A stretch of 14,735 bases of DNA from Methylococcaceae bacterium (GCA_021647145.1 JAKIVF010000091.1:1-14735), one strand, 5' to 3'. Shown: positions 1 to 7,008, numbered from the stretch's first letter. Numbers and translations are program-made. The notes: generated by a model from the sequence alone, not told the origin.

Positions 1-42
1 ACTTTTAAATTCAGCACTGTAGGTGGTTCTTTTTTTGCTCAT
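1..42 (-). CDS. IS3-family transposase OrfA, first 14 codons only
   Basis: Reading leftwards from an ATG at 42-40, the frame gives MSKKRTTYSAEFKS and then leaves the window. This is the usual opening of IS3-family OrfA proteins (M-K/S-K-R-x-Y-S-x-E-F-K), which begin with a DNA-binding helix-turn-helix domain. A good ribosome site (GGAG, about 8 nt before the ATG) supports the start. OrfA is normally joined to the DDE integrase OrfB by programmed frameshifting, but neither can be checked here. The AT-rich stretch at about 43-125, including CCCCAACAAATTC on the minus strand near 108-120, is probably the element's leader and terminal repeat. The family call rests on 14 residues, so the subgroup is unknown. 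Confidence 0.6.
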   Translation of the reverse strand, partial: MSKKRTTYSAEFKS

Positions 43-231
43 TTTTCCGCTCCAGTTTTTTAGAAATAGTAACTAAATTGGAATAAGATGTCTTGGTTCT
101 GTTGTCTGAATTTGTTGGGGTATTATAAAAAATAGTAGTAAAAATAAATACTAAAATTTTATCTGAAAGAGCTAAAAATAAAGAGTGTAAAACATTATGC
201 CCATCTAAGTTTTTTAGCTTATTTTTGCAGT

Positions 232-264
232 AAAACAATAAGCCTTATCATGACAATAAGGCTT
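232..264 (-). terminator. Stem-loop terminator after the beta-CASP gene
   Basis: A perfect 9-bp inverted repeat (AAGCCTTAT at 240-248, ATAAGGCTT at 256-264) sits 22 nt past the stop codon of the gene ending at 286. On the minus strand it is followed by ATTGTTTTA, a short and imperfect T tract. It probably ends that transcript and shields it from the insertion-sequence remnant to the left. Confidence 0.6.
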
Positions 265-285
265 GATTTTAAACGTGGAAACGCC

Positions 286-1689
286 TTACATCCATTCTTC
301 CAAAGGATAGCTCTGATGTAATGTAGGTATTTCTACCCTTGTATTTGAAAGTTTTTTGGCAAATACAGGCATAACCTCTTTATCCCCATGAACCAGGAAA
401 GTCGTTTTAGGATTGCCTGTGTGCTTATGCCAGGCTAACAATTCTGCCTGATCAGCATGAGCAGAAAAACCACCAATCGTTAAAATTGAAGCTTTGACAG
501 GAATTTCTTCTCCAAATATTTTTACTAGTTTTGCACCATCTACAATCCGGCGAGCTAATGTGCCATAAGCAGCATAACCAACAAAAACTATCGTATTATT
601 TCGTCCCCAAAGATTATGTTTCAGGTGGTGTTTAACCCGTCCTCCCGTACACATCCCTGAACCAGCGATAATCACAGCCCCCCCTGCAATATTATTTATC
701 GCCATTGATTCAGAGGTTTCTCGAGTAAACCTCACCCCGGGAAACATAAATGGATCTATACCCGACTCAAAAACTTTACATGTTTCCTCATCAAAACATT
801 CTGGGTGACGTTGAAAAATTTGAGTGGCAGATATAGCCATTGGAGAGTCCAGAAAAACAGGAAGGTAATGTGGCAGTAGCCCGTTTTCTACTCCTTCTCT
901 TAAATAATAAAGAAGCTCCTGCGCTCGTTCCAGAGCAAAGCTTGGAATAATGATATTACCTCCGTTAGCTATCGTCGTTCTAATTGTTTCGTAAAACTCT
1001 TCCAACGTTGGTTCTAACATTTTATGTAAACGATCACCATAAGTTGTTTCCATAACGACAATATCAACATGCGGGGGAATTTTAGGATCCTGAATAATAG
1101 CTCGATGACTGTACCCCAAGTCACCAGAAAATATAATTTTACGTTGCTTTCCTTTGTGCTCTACTTCCAGAACAATAGAAGCTGAGCCTAAAATATGCCC
1201 AGCATCAATAAATGTCACTTGAATTCCATCTTCAATCGTTAGAGGCTGATCGTAGTTTGCATTACGTTTGAAAAAATCGAAGCAATTGAGTACATCAACA
1301 GTATTATAAAGAGGTTCGAACAGCTCTTTTTTATTCCCATGCCTTGCTGCTTTTTTGGATTTATAACGTGCTTCACTTTCTTGTAGGCTTGCCGAGTCTA
1401 ATAATACTAATCGAGCTAATTCGCAAGAGGCGGAGGTGGTAATAATTTCTCCCGTAAACCCACGCTTAACTAATAGCGGAATACGCCCACAATGATCCAA
1501 GTGAGCATGTGTTAATAATAAATAATCAATACTGGCAGGATCAAAGCCAAATGCTTTCGCATTTTCTTCATCCATATCACGACCACCTTGATAAAGCCCA
1601 CAATCAATTAAGATTTTTTTCCCCGCAGCTTCAAATAAATGACAAGATCCTGTCACATTTTGGTCTGCTCCATGAAATTCAAGTTTCAT
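286..1689 (-). CDS. Beta-CASP metallo-beta-lactamase-fold RNA-processing exonuclease
   Basis: A 467-aa cytoplasmic protein of the MBL-fold/beta-CASP group related to CPSF-73/YSH1 and bacterial RNase J-like nucleases. Members cleave RNA with two zinc ions. All expected motifs are visible: motif 2 HAHLDHCG (61-68), DAGHILGS around 162-169 with the motif 3 His165, motif 4 FSGDLG with Asp190, motif A ETTYGD (214-219), motif B GGFSAHADQ (406-414) and motif C VHGD (433-436). The RNA-specificity (RMMBL) region is therefore present and the protein looks complete. AAGGAG stands 8 nt before the chosen ATG. The gene appears monocistronic, with a stem-loop just past its stop. The exact substrate, RNA maturation or decay, cannot be told from sequence. 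A general hydrolase is unlikely given motifs A-C. Confidence 0.93.
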   Translation of the reverse strand: MKLEFHGADQNVTGSCHLFEAAGKKILIDCGLYQGGRDMDEENAKAFGFDPASIDYLLLTHAHLDHCGRIPLLVKRGFTGEIITTSASCELARLVLLDSASLQESEARYKSKKAARHGNKKELFEPLYNTVDVLNCFDFFKRNANYDQPLTIEDGIQVTFIDAGHILGSASIVLEVEHKGKQRKIIFSGDLGYSHRAIIQDPKIPPHVDIVVMETTYGDRLHKMLEPTLEEFYETIRTTIANGGNIIIPSFALERAQELLYYLREGVENGLLPHYLPVFLDSPMAISATQIFQRHPECFDEETCKVFESGIDPFMFPGVRFTRETSESMAINNIAGGAVIIAGSGMCTGGRVKHHLKHNLWGRNNTIVFVGYAAYGTLARRIVDGAKLVKIFGEEIPVKASILTIGGFSAHADQAELLAWHKHTGNPKTTFLVHGDKEVMPVFAKKLSNTRVEIPTLHQSYPLEEWM

Positions 1690-1856
1690 TCGTCATTCTC
1701 CTTGTTTATACTTAACATGATAAAAAAATGCTTCTATTAACATAGATTTACAAAAGATATAAAATCTCTCTAACCATTTGAAAAGAGGCGTTTACCACCC
1801 TACTCCCTTAACATTATTGTCATATAAGTTAGACAACTCAGATAGTTTGATGATAT

Positions 1857-1923
1857 GGACTCCTCTCCCTATATAATGCACCAAATTTTTTTTAAACCGG
1901 AGAAAAAAGAGTCCGAAATAAAT
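1857..1923 (+). other. IS110-type leader region upstream of the transposase remnant
   Basis: GGACTC at about 1858 and GAGTCC at about 1909 form an inverted repeat enclosing TATATAATGC, a good -10-like box, and an A-rich segment with GGAG. It ends just before the IS110-family coding remnant at 1924. IS110/IS1111 elements carry noncoding end sequence next to the transposase gene, sometimes encoding a bridge RNA. Assigning this stretch to the element's left end is inference. The bases from 1690 to 1857 show nothing I recognise. Confidence 0.3.
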
Positions 1924-2116
1924 AATAGCGTAATTAGATTAGATTTAGCAAAAACATATTTCATATATACAGTCTTAATAAAAATGACTAACTAAAGAAG
2001 AAAAAAAAGCGAGTCGATTTATTAGGTTTTTAACTACCTATTAAGTCCGTCTGATAAAAATAGAGGCTTGCGGCAATGACCGCCACTGGGCGAGAGAATT
2101 TCAAACTAGAATATGA
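1924..2116 (+). pseudogene. IS110-family transposase, decayed N-terminal fragment
   Basis: One frame from 1924 gives NSVIRLDLAKTYF, matching the N-terminal RuvC-like motif of IS110 transposases (V-I-G-I-D-L-A-K-x-x-F). After several stops and a frame change, bases 2063-2107 give EACGNDRHWAREFQT, matching the family signature M-E-A-C-G-x-x-x-H-W-A-R-x-x. The spacing between the two blocks (about 46 codons) fits the family. The frame ends in TGA at 2114-2116, and the MITE-like element starts 13 bases later. The rest of the transposase, including its C-terminal Tnp20 domain, is absent. The element must therefore have been truncated, perhaps before or by the MITE insertion. It is certainly non-functional. 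Confidence 0.72.
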
Positions 2117-2128
2117 AGTCATTTTTTC

Positions 2129-2460
2129 TTAGGTAATTGGAAATAAATACCCCCTCCCCCATTTTGGGTAGAATTTTTGTTCGTCCTAGGTTTTGTTGCA
2201 AAGAACGCTAAGGACTGAGGATTTAATAACATCCGAAAGTTTGGCGTAGGATTTTTGCTTCACAGGAGTATCATTAGAATAGGCGCATAGCAAGCTACGT
2301 AACTATTCTAATGGTGCTTCTGTGGAGCCAAAAGACAAGTCAAAGTTCGGAAGTTATTAAATCCTCAGTCCATAGCAGGCCTATGTAACCACAGCAACAA
2401 AATTTAAGACGGAGAAAAAGGCCTGTAAGGTGGGTGGGTTATATGTTTCCAGTTGCCTAA
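2129..2460. repeat. 332-bp nearly palindromic MITE-like element
   Basis: The whole block folds back on itself around about 2293. The outer ends pair as TTAGGTAATTGGAAA (2129-2143) against TTTCCAGTTGCCTAA (2446-2460). Further in, TTTTGTTGC (2191-2199) pairs with GCAACAAAA (2394-2402), GACTGAGGATTTAATAAC (2213-2230) with GTTATTAAATCCTCAGTC, and CATTAGAATAG (2272-2282) with CTATTCTAATG (2303-2313). No coding frame fills it. Size, full-length dyad and absence of genes fit a miniature inverted-repeat element moved in trans. The ends TTA...TAA would allow a TA target duplication, but that is inference. The right end overlaps the stop codon of the response-regulator gene. Confidence 0.8.
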
Positions 2461-3101
2461 TGCTTCATTATCCCCAGCATAACAGCAATATGTGCTAACT
2501 CAGCAATACTGGATACATGTAATTTTTTCTTAATCTGTGTCGCATAGTTTGCTACCGTTTTATAGCCTAAACATAATTCAGCCGCTATTTTATGAGCGGT
2601 CAAACCCTTTGCTAACAGCCTGAAAATATCAAATTCTCGTACAGAAAATTTTTGCATGATCGATTGGTAATCTATGTTTGATGACTTCCCATCAATCTCT
2701 TTAAGTAAATTTTTTTCAAAATAAGATTTCTGCTGGTATATACACTTAATAGCTTCTGGTAAGATTTCAGGTGCACTATTTTTAGTAATATATCCCTTTG
2801 CTCCAGCATTGAGAGCACGATTCACATAAACTTGTTCATCGTGGACACTAAACACCAGAATATTGACCTTCTCATCACGTTGTACAATACGTCTTATCGT
2901 TTCGAGCCCTCCAATACCTGGCATAGACAGATCTAACACGATAACATCAGGCAGGTATTGCTGGTACAATTGTATTGCCTGCTCTCCACGATCTGCTTCT
3001 GCAATTACTTCAATATCAGGTGCTGTTGCTAGTAATAATTTAAAACCAGCCCGAACAACAGCATGGTCATCAACTAGCAAGACTTTTATTTTACTACTCA
3101 T
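2457..3101 (-). CDS. NarL/FixJ-family response regulator, probable orphan
   Basis: A 214-aa two-component DNA-binding regulator. The receiver domain (about 4-118) has the acidic pair D11/D12, phosphoacceptor Asp57 in VLDLSMPG and Lys106 in GYITKNS. A LuxR-type helix-turn-helix occupies about 145-205 (FSVREFDIFRLLAKGL, then KTVANYATQIKKKL). I chose the ATG at 3101 because the domain begins at once (MSSKIKVLLVDDH). The frame extends 7 codons to an ATG at 3122, but those codons lie in a C-run inside a MITE-end-like repeat. Neither start has a convincing ribosome site. The stop codon TAG comes from the inverted end of the adjacent MITE. The cognate kinase immediately upstream is a fragment. The beta-propeller gene is divergent, so a regulatory link to alcohol oxidation is possible but unproven. 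Confidence 0.9.
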   Translation of the reverse strand: MSSKIKVLLVDDHAVVRAGFKLLLATAPDIEVIAEADRGEQAIQLYQQYLPDVIVLDLSMPGIGGLETIRRIVQRDEKVNILVFSVHDEQVYVNRALNAGAKGYITKNSAPEILPEAIKCIYQQKSYFEKNLLKEIDGKSSNIDYQSIMQKFSVREFDIFRLLAKGLTAHKIAAELCLGYKTVANYATQIKKKLHVSSIAELAHIAVMLGIMKH

Positions 3102-3108
3102 AAATAGG

Positions 3109-3139
3109 GGGGGGTTGGACATTTATTTGTATGTCTTAC
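3109..3139 (-). repeat. Degenerate solo copy of the MITE terminal motif
   Basis: On the minus strand GTAAGACATACAAATAAATG, followed by TCCAACC and a C run, closely resembles the MITE end at 12937-12968 read the same way (GTAAGGCAACTAGAAATAAA, then TATCCCACCCACC). It lies exactly between the stop of the histidine-kinase remnant and the start of the response regulator. It may mark where an element inserted or left. The match is by eye with small gaps, so confidence is modest. Confidence 0.4.
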
Positions 3140-3367
3140 TCATCTTGGGACTTAGTTTTAAAACTTTCTTCCAGCAACTTTATTCTTTCTTCCATTCCTA
3201 ACAAACCAAATCCTGAGTTGATTTTCCAGATTACATCCATTTTCATCGTCCTTTATTAATAAATCAAGAAAATCAGGATTTGTTTTAATTTCAAGATTTA
3301 TTGTAACGTATTTTTTGGCTATATTTTTAAATGGCTGATTTGGTAATGTGAACTCACTAGGAAAATT
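3136..3367 (-). pseudogene. Sensor histidine kinase, frameshifted C-terminal ATPase fragment
   Basis: Reading leftwards from about 3367, one frame gives FKNIAKKYVTINLEI and then LLIKDDENGCNLEN. This resembles the N-box and G1 box (D-D-x-G-x-G) of HATPase_c domains in NarX/DegS-type kinases. A frame change near 3222-3235 leads to INSGFGLLGMEERIKLLE, the typical G2 box (G-x-G-L-x-G-M-x-E-R), and the frame ends in TAA at 3136-3138. The kinase's sensor, dimerisation and phosphoacceptor parts are missing, and an in-frame stop precedes the fragment. It directly precedes the response-regulator gene, the usual order for a two-component operon. It is almost certainly that regulator's lost partner. Confidence 0.75.
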
Positions 3368-3443
3368 TCCTTATTTACTATGAACGCCACAGTCATCTAA
3401 CGAAAAATGCTATCTTGAACATTATTTTTGTACTGAATATAGC

Positions 3444-4400
3444 ATGAAGAAAATTATAGCGACCGGCTTATTATTAATTAGTTGTCAATCCTTTGCAGAA
3501 ACAGTGTATGTCACTTTGGAAAAAGACAATGCTATCGCAGTTATTGACCCCATTAACGGTAAGCTTTTAAAAACAGTGCCCGTAGGACAGCGTCCCCGAG
3601 GCATTGTACTGAGTAAAAATCAACAGCAACTCTATGTTGCAACCAGCGATAATAATACTATTCAGGTGATTGACATTAATACGCTAAAGCCTGTGGGTAC
3701 ATTGCCATCAGGAGAAGATCCGGAAACATTTGCGATGAACTCAGGTGGGGATCAACTTTATGTATCAAATGAAGATGATAGCTTGGTGACAGTAATTGAT
3801 ATTAATCAAGCAAAAGCTATTAAGAAAATTCCTGTCGGAGTAGAACCGGAGCCGATTACTGTTAGCCCTGATGAAAAGTGGGTAGCTAGTGCTTCTGAGG
3901 CTACTAACATGGTCCATTGGATTAATCGTAAAACACTCGAAGTTGAGGAAAATACCTTAGTAGATCCACGCCCGAGAGGACTCAGTTTTACGGCGGATAG
4001 TAAACAATTATGGGTAACTGCAGAAATGGGTGGAACGGTCACTGTTTTAGACGTTGCAACTCGTAAAAAAATTAAAACAATCAAGTTCGAAATCAAGGGA
4101 GTTACGAGCGATAAAATTCAACCAGTTGGTGTGGTAATAGATAATAACAAGCAGTGGGCTTTCGTTGCTTTAGGGCCTGCTAACAGAGTCGCTTTAATTA
4201 ATGTCGAAACATTTGCGGTAGAAAAATATTTTCTGGTGGGACAAAGGGTTTGGAACTTGGCTTTTTCACCCGATCAAAAACGCATATATACTACAAATGG
4301 TGTGAGTAACGATATGTCCATTATTGACTTGAGAGAAATGAAAGTAACCAAGACCATTGCCGTGGGTCGCTATCCCTGGGGAGTTGTTGTTAAACCGTAA
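3444..4400 (+). CDS. Exported YVTN beta-propeller protein, PQQ-alcohol-oxidation type
   Basis: A 318-aa periplasmic seven-bladed beta-propeller. Residues 1-18 (ending SCQSFA) are a signal peptide. The mature part is a chain of about 42-residue repeats with YV(A/S)xxxDxxxxVID and P.G..P.G signatures, running to a closing VGRYPWGVVVKP. Size and pattern fit the family annotated as PQQ-dependent catabolism-associated beta-propeller protein, found near quinoprotein alcohol dehydrogenases. The catalytic role of that family is not established. The gene is divergent from a NarL-type regulator. It has no obvious Shine-Dalgarno: the sequence before the ATG is GTACTGAATATAGC. TTGAAC and TATAGC with a 17-nt gap lie just upstream, but the second box abuts the ATG, so transcription would be leaderless if that promoter were real. 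No dehydrogenase gene lies in the window. Confidence 0.88.
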   Translation: MKKIIATGLLLISCQSFAETVYVTLEKDNAIAVIDPINGKLLKTVPVGQRPRGIVLSKNQQQLYVATSDNNTIQVIDINTLKPVGTLPSGEDPETFAMNSGGDQLYVSNEDDSLVTVIDINQAKAIKKIPVGVEPEPITVSPDEKWVASASEATNMVHWINRKTLEVEENTLVDPRPRGLSFTADSKQLWVTAEMGGTVTVLDVATRKKIKTIKFEIKGVTSDKIQPVGVVIDNNKQWAFVALGPANRVALINVETFAVEKYFLVGQRVWNLAFSPDQKRIYTTNGVSNDMSIIDLREMKVTKTIAVGRYPWGVVVKP

Positions 4401-4414
4401 AAGGCTAAATAAAA

Positions 4415-4454
4415 TAAAGCAGATGCAAATCAATTTGCACCTGCATTTTCTTTT
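4415..4454. terminator. Bidirectional terminator between convergent genes
   Basis: GCAG-a-TGCAAAT (4419-4430) pairs with ATTTGCA-c-CTGC (4433-4444) across a 2-nt tip. ATTTTCTTTT follows on the plus strand, and AATAAAG/TTATTT-type sequence lies on the other side. It sits midway between the stop codons at 4400 and 4472, so it can end both transcripts. Confidence 0.8.
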
Positions 4455-4471
4455 ACCTTAACAGATAGAAC

Positions 4472-4996
4472 TTATCTTCTTTCGTCTGCCTCTTCACCAA
4501 TTTCCCATTCTTCAATAGCAACTTCAATAATTTTTCCAGTTGCAGCATCTACTTCAACTTTAGTTTCTACGCCTTTATCATTAACAATATCAAATTCATA
4601 AGATGCACTACCATCTTCTTCAATTTCATATTCAACTTCTTCGATAACACCTGGATGAGCTTTTAATGCAATCGCCTTTGCATCATCTTCGGTAACGACC
4701 ATTTTGCTTTTAAACGCCAAACTATCGGCAGAGCTGACTTCTGATTCAGTCTCAAAGATTTTGCCGGTATTCGCATCACACATATATTCCCACTCAAAAC
4801 CATTAGGATCTTTAATTTCAAGCTCATACACTGCCTTGCCAGAAACATTAAGCTTTTCTAGTGTTAAAAATTCACCTGTTTTTTGCTTTTGAACTGCAGA
4901 AATACAGCTTTCCAAGCCTTGGTCGGCTGCCTGAGCAGTAAATAGGGAGCTTAAGATTAAAACAATTGAGCTGCTGGTTGCGATTCGTTTATTCAT
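4472..4996 (-). CDS. Secreted protein with two PepSY domains
   Basis: A 174-aa exported protein. Residues 1-23 (ending FTAQA) form a signal peptide. The remainder holds two tandem PepSY-type repeats: one around 30-85 with VYELEIKDPNG...CDANTGKIFE, and a second around 100-165 with DDAKAIALKAHPG, YEFDIVNDKG and VDAATGKIIEV. PepSY domains are small periplasmic modules often thought to inhibit proteases or act in envelope signalling; the partner here is unknown. The mature protein is very acidic, especially the C-terminus (EEWEIGEEADERR). Cys residues at 30 and 73 could form a disulfide. An AGG ribosome site stands 9 nt before the ATG. The gene is convergent with the beta-propeller gene and shows no operon partner. 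Confidence 0.85.
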   Translation of the reverse strand: MNKRIATSSSIVLILSSLFTAQAADQGLESCISAVQKQKTGEFLTLEKLNVSGKAVYELEIKDPNGFEWEYMCDANTGKIFETESEVSSADSLAFKSKMVVTEDDAKAIALKAHPGVIEEVEYEIEEDGSASYEFDIVNDKGVETKVEVDAATGKIIEVAIEEWEIGEEADERR

Positions 4997-5245
4997 TTCT
5001 GTGGCCTAGTTCATATAAAAAACATATAATACAGGAAAATATCCTTTTTTTTGAGGGGGGGGCTTTGGTTTCTTTTACAACTAACCTGTAATTAATTGCC
5101 AAATCAATATGATAGGGTTTGATTTTTTATTTTTATTTTAGTTTTTTTAAAATTAGGTCTGACAATTAAATGCAGTTTTCATTGTAAAAGGCAAAAGTTC
5201 GGCAAACATATTAATTAAGTAATTTTCTGCCAACAAACTACATTC

Positions 5246-5420
5246 TCGAGCAGAGTTTTGGCCTATAAAAACAAAGTTGAATTAAAAGAAGATTTAGACA
5301 AGTTTTTGATCTTTTACTACCTAAACCGAAGGTCGTGGGAGCTTAAAAAGAAAATTGAAGGTTAGAACACCCTTTGAAGCTGTTCAATACAGCTATAAAG
5401 TAAATCCTGAGCTTTTAGAA
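5246..5420 (+). pseudogene. IS481-like transposase, C-terminal remnant
   Basis: From about 5246 one frame reads LAYKNKVELKEDLDKFLIFY and continues YLNRRSWELKKKIEG before TAG at 5363. The next frame resumes at 5361 with VRTPFEAVQYSYKVNPEL. Joined, this is the tail of an integrase-core (rve_3) transposase: x-L-x-x-D-L-D-x-F-L-x-x-Y-N-x-x-R-x-x-x-x-x-x-x-G-R-T-P-x-E-A. One frameshift and loss of the catalytic core make it inactive. The frame from 5421 to 5576 stays open but I recognise nothing in it. The remaining bases of 4997-5613 hold a G run at 5055-5062 and AT-rich sequence without recognisable genes. Confidence 0.62.
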
Positions 5421-5613
5421 TATCACCTGACAGTTTCAGGCTGGCCTTTTAAAATCATGGTACAACAAGATCAAACCAGAAATATACGGTCATGGATGCT
5501 GATTTCTATCAATCACTTTTATCGACAAGCTGTTGCTATTAATAAAAAACAACTCGCTATAAATTCCGCACCCTGACCATCTGTAAGAATAACGCCAAAC
5601 TTACAATATAGAA

Positions 5614-6813
5614 TTAATTAATAATATTTTCAGTAACAGCAATCACTTTAGAAGTCACTAAATCTTTATGCTCAGGCTCTGAAAATTTATTTTTCATTGG
5701 TGGCAAAAGCAGATCATAATATGCTACAGCTCTTAATTTAGTAATTTTCTTTTTAGGTAAAGAATAAAGTAGTTTTCTAGTTTCATGAGGTTTCAAACGT
5801 GTATCACCTAATACTTTCGTCGCTTTTGGTGGAGGAGCTGGATTTCCTTCCTCATCGCCTAAACTATACATAAACATAGCTTTTTTATCATCTTTAAGAG
5901 GATGTGATTGACTGCTTGTCCAAACTTCTTTCCCATTTTTATCGTAGCCAGTTATTTTGACATAAACATTTCTAAAAGGAGCACCTGTTGGAAAACTATG
6001 GGGTAATTGATTAGTTAATTTAAGAGTTACATTTAGTTTTTTATTTTCCTTAGTTGTAGCCATTGTCATTAACAAGCCTTTACTCACCATTTTGGCTGAA
6101 TGCCCACCTAATAAACTATGATCTATTTTGCCATTAACAACAGGCATATGGCAGCTCAAACAATTATTAGATCCGCCGGATGAAGCAATTTCATCTCCTG
6201 TTTGACAGAGAGCTACTTTATTTGAATTTTTCCGCTGATCATGACACCCCATGCAGATAGCACTTGTTTTAAAAACATCAGGATTAGCTGAGTTTTCAAA
6301 TAAAGGATGCTGCCAATCAGCTTCAGTATGATTTGTACCAGGTCCTTGCAATGATGAATCAGAAAATTCATAAGCCTGAGTACCTAATCTTAATCCACCT
6401 TCGGCTTTTTTAGTGCCTATAAATTTACTGATAGTATGACAAGCTACACAGTTAATACCTTCATTATAGACTTCCATTGAAGTCAAATCTGTTTTTCCAT
6501 CTATTGCAGCTGCAGGGGCATGACATTGCAAACATACTGGGTATTTCCCATTTTTATTAATGCCCTCCTCTTTAGGATCACCTATAACAGCCTTATAAAA
6601 TGTACCATGAATGGGGTCTTTTAAGGCTGTACTATTAGCATGCATAGACCCTTTCCATTGAGAATAAATTTCTTCATGGCAAGTTTTACAATCTTTAGCT
6701 GAGACATGATGGAGAGGTACTTTATCTGTTGCTGAAACTAGTCCAATTGCATTGTTTAAAAAAAATGGCAAAAATAACGCATAAAAAGGAGATATATTTT
6801 TTATATTTAACAT
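5614..6813 (-). CDS. Five-heme c-type cytochrome, cytochrome c554-like
   Basis: A 399-aa exported multiheme cytochrome. I chose the ATG at 6813 because GGAG lies 6 nt before it and the next residues (MLNIKNISPFYALFLPFFL, then NNAIGLVSA) form a signal peptide. The frame extends 30 codons further but without a ribosome site. Five CXXCH heme sites are visible: CKTCH 42-46, CLQCH 94-98, CVACH 122-126, CMGCH 187-191 and CLSCH 218-222. Distal His residues (for example His58, His162, His232 and His238) could be axial ligands. The heme part resembles the cytochrome c554/c-552-4 fold. Residues from about 245 onward are heme-free and beta-rich (LTNQLPHSFPTGAPFRNVYV, then KITGYD). It is probably a periplasmic electron carrier or oxidoreductase whose substrate cannot be read off. 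A Fur-like site lies upstream. Confidence 0.88.
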   Translation of the reverse strand: MLNIKNISPFYALFLPFFLNNAIGLVSATDKVPLHHVSAKDCKTCHEEIYSQWKGSMHANSTALKDPIHGTFYKAVIGDPKEEGINKNGKYPVCLQCHAPAAAIDGKTDLTSMEVYNEGINCVACHTISKFIGTKKAEGGLRLGTQAYEFSDSSLQGPGTNHTEADWQHPLFENSANPDVFKTSAICMGCHDQRKNSNKVALCQTGDEIASSGGSNNCLSCHMPVVNGKIDHSLLGGHSAKMVSKGLLMTMATTKENKKLNVTLKLTNQLPHSFPTGAPFRNVYVKITGYDKNGKEVWTSSQSHPLKDDKKAMFMYSLGDEEGNPAPPPKATKVLGDTRLKPHETRKLLYSLPKKKITKLRAVAYYDLLLPPMKNKFSEPEHKDLVTSKVIAVTENIIN

Positions 6814-6932
6814 GGTAACTCCAATAGATAAAGCAAAAAAAGGGACGCTCATATTATTAATATTACTAAATATTAATATACTAAATCTTATGCTTATTTG
6901 CAATTCTATTTAAACTATAAAATTTGGTTACT

Positions 6933-6951
6933 TATAATGATTATCATCGTT
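6933..6951 (-). promoter_or_regulatory. Fur-box-like operator upstream of the cytochrome gene
   Basis: The minus strand contains ATGATAATCATTAT, identical to 14 central/right bases of the classical 19-bp Fur consensus (GATAATGATAATCATTATC). Over the full 19 positions 15 match by my count. It lies about 120 bp before the cytochrome start at 6813 and just past the lipoprotein gene. Iron control of a heme-rich protein is plausible. Binding is inferred. Confidence 0.5.
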
Positions 6952-7008
6952 TAGTTCTCTTTCAAAACAGCGATTGTTTGTGAATGTTTTTGTTGAATTA
7001 TGTTAAAG

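Noticed and set aside
11..238. Minus-strand 75-codon open frame
   Set aside because: It overlaps the better-supported IS3 OrfA start in another frame, has no ribosome site and reads as low-complexity AT-rich sequence. A faint resemblance to an IS66-like NS-x-N-x-x-K stretch is too short to trust.
1509..1715. Plus-strand frame opposite the beta-CASP gene
   Set aside because: It lies almost wholly antisense to the conserved MBL motifs and has no support of its own.
2863..3201. Plus-strand 112-codon frame
   Set aside because: It is antisense to the response-regulator receiver domain and the kinase remnant; no family features.
3806..4096. Minus-strand 96-codon frame
   Set aside because: It is a shadow of the beta-propeller repeats on the opposite strand.
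5045..5080. G-run followed by TTTGGTTTC as another MITE end
   Set aside because: Apart from the G run, the match to GGTGGGTGGG...AGTTGCC is too poor and needs several gaps.
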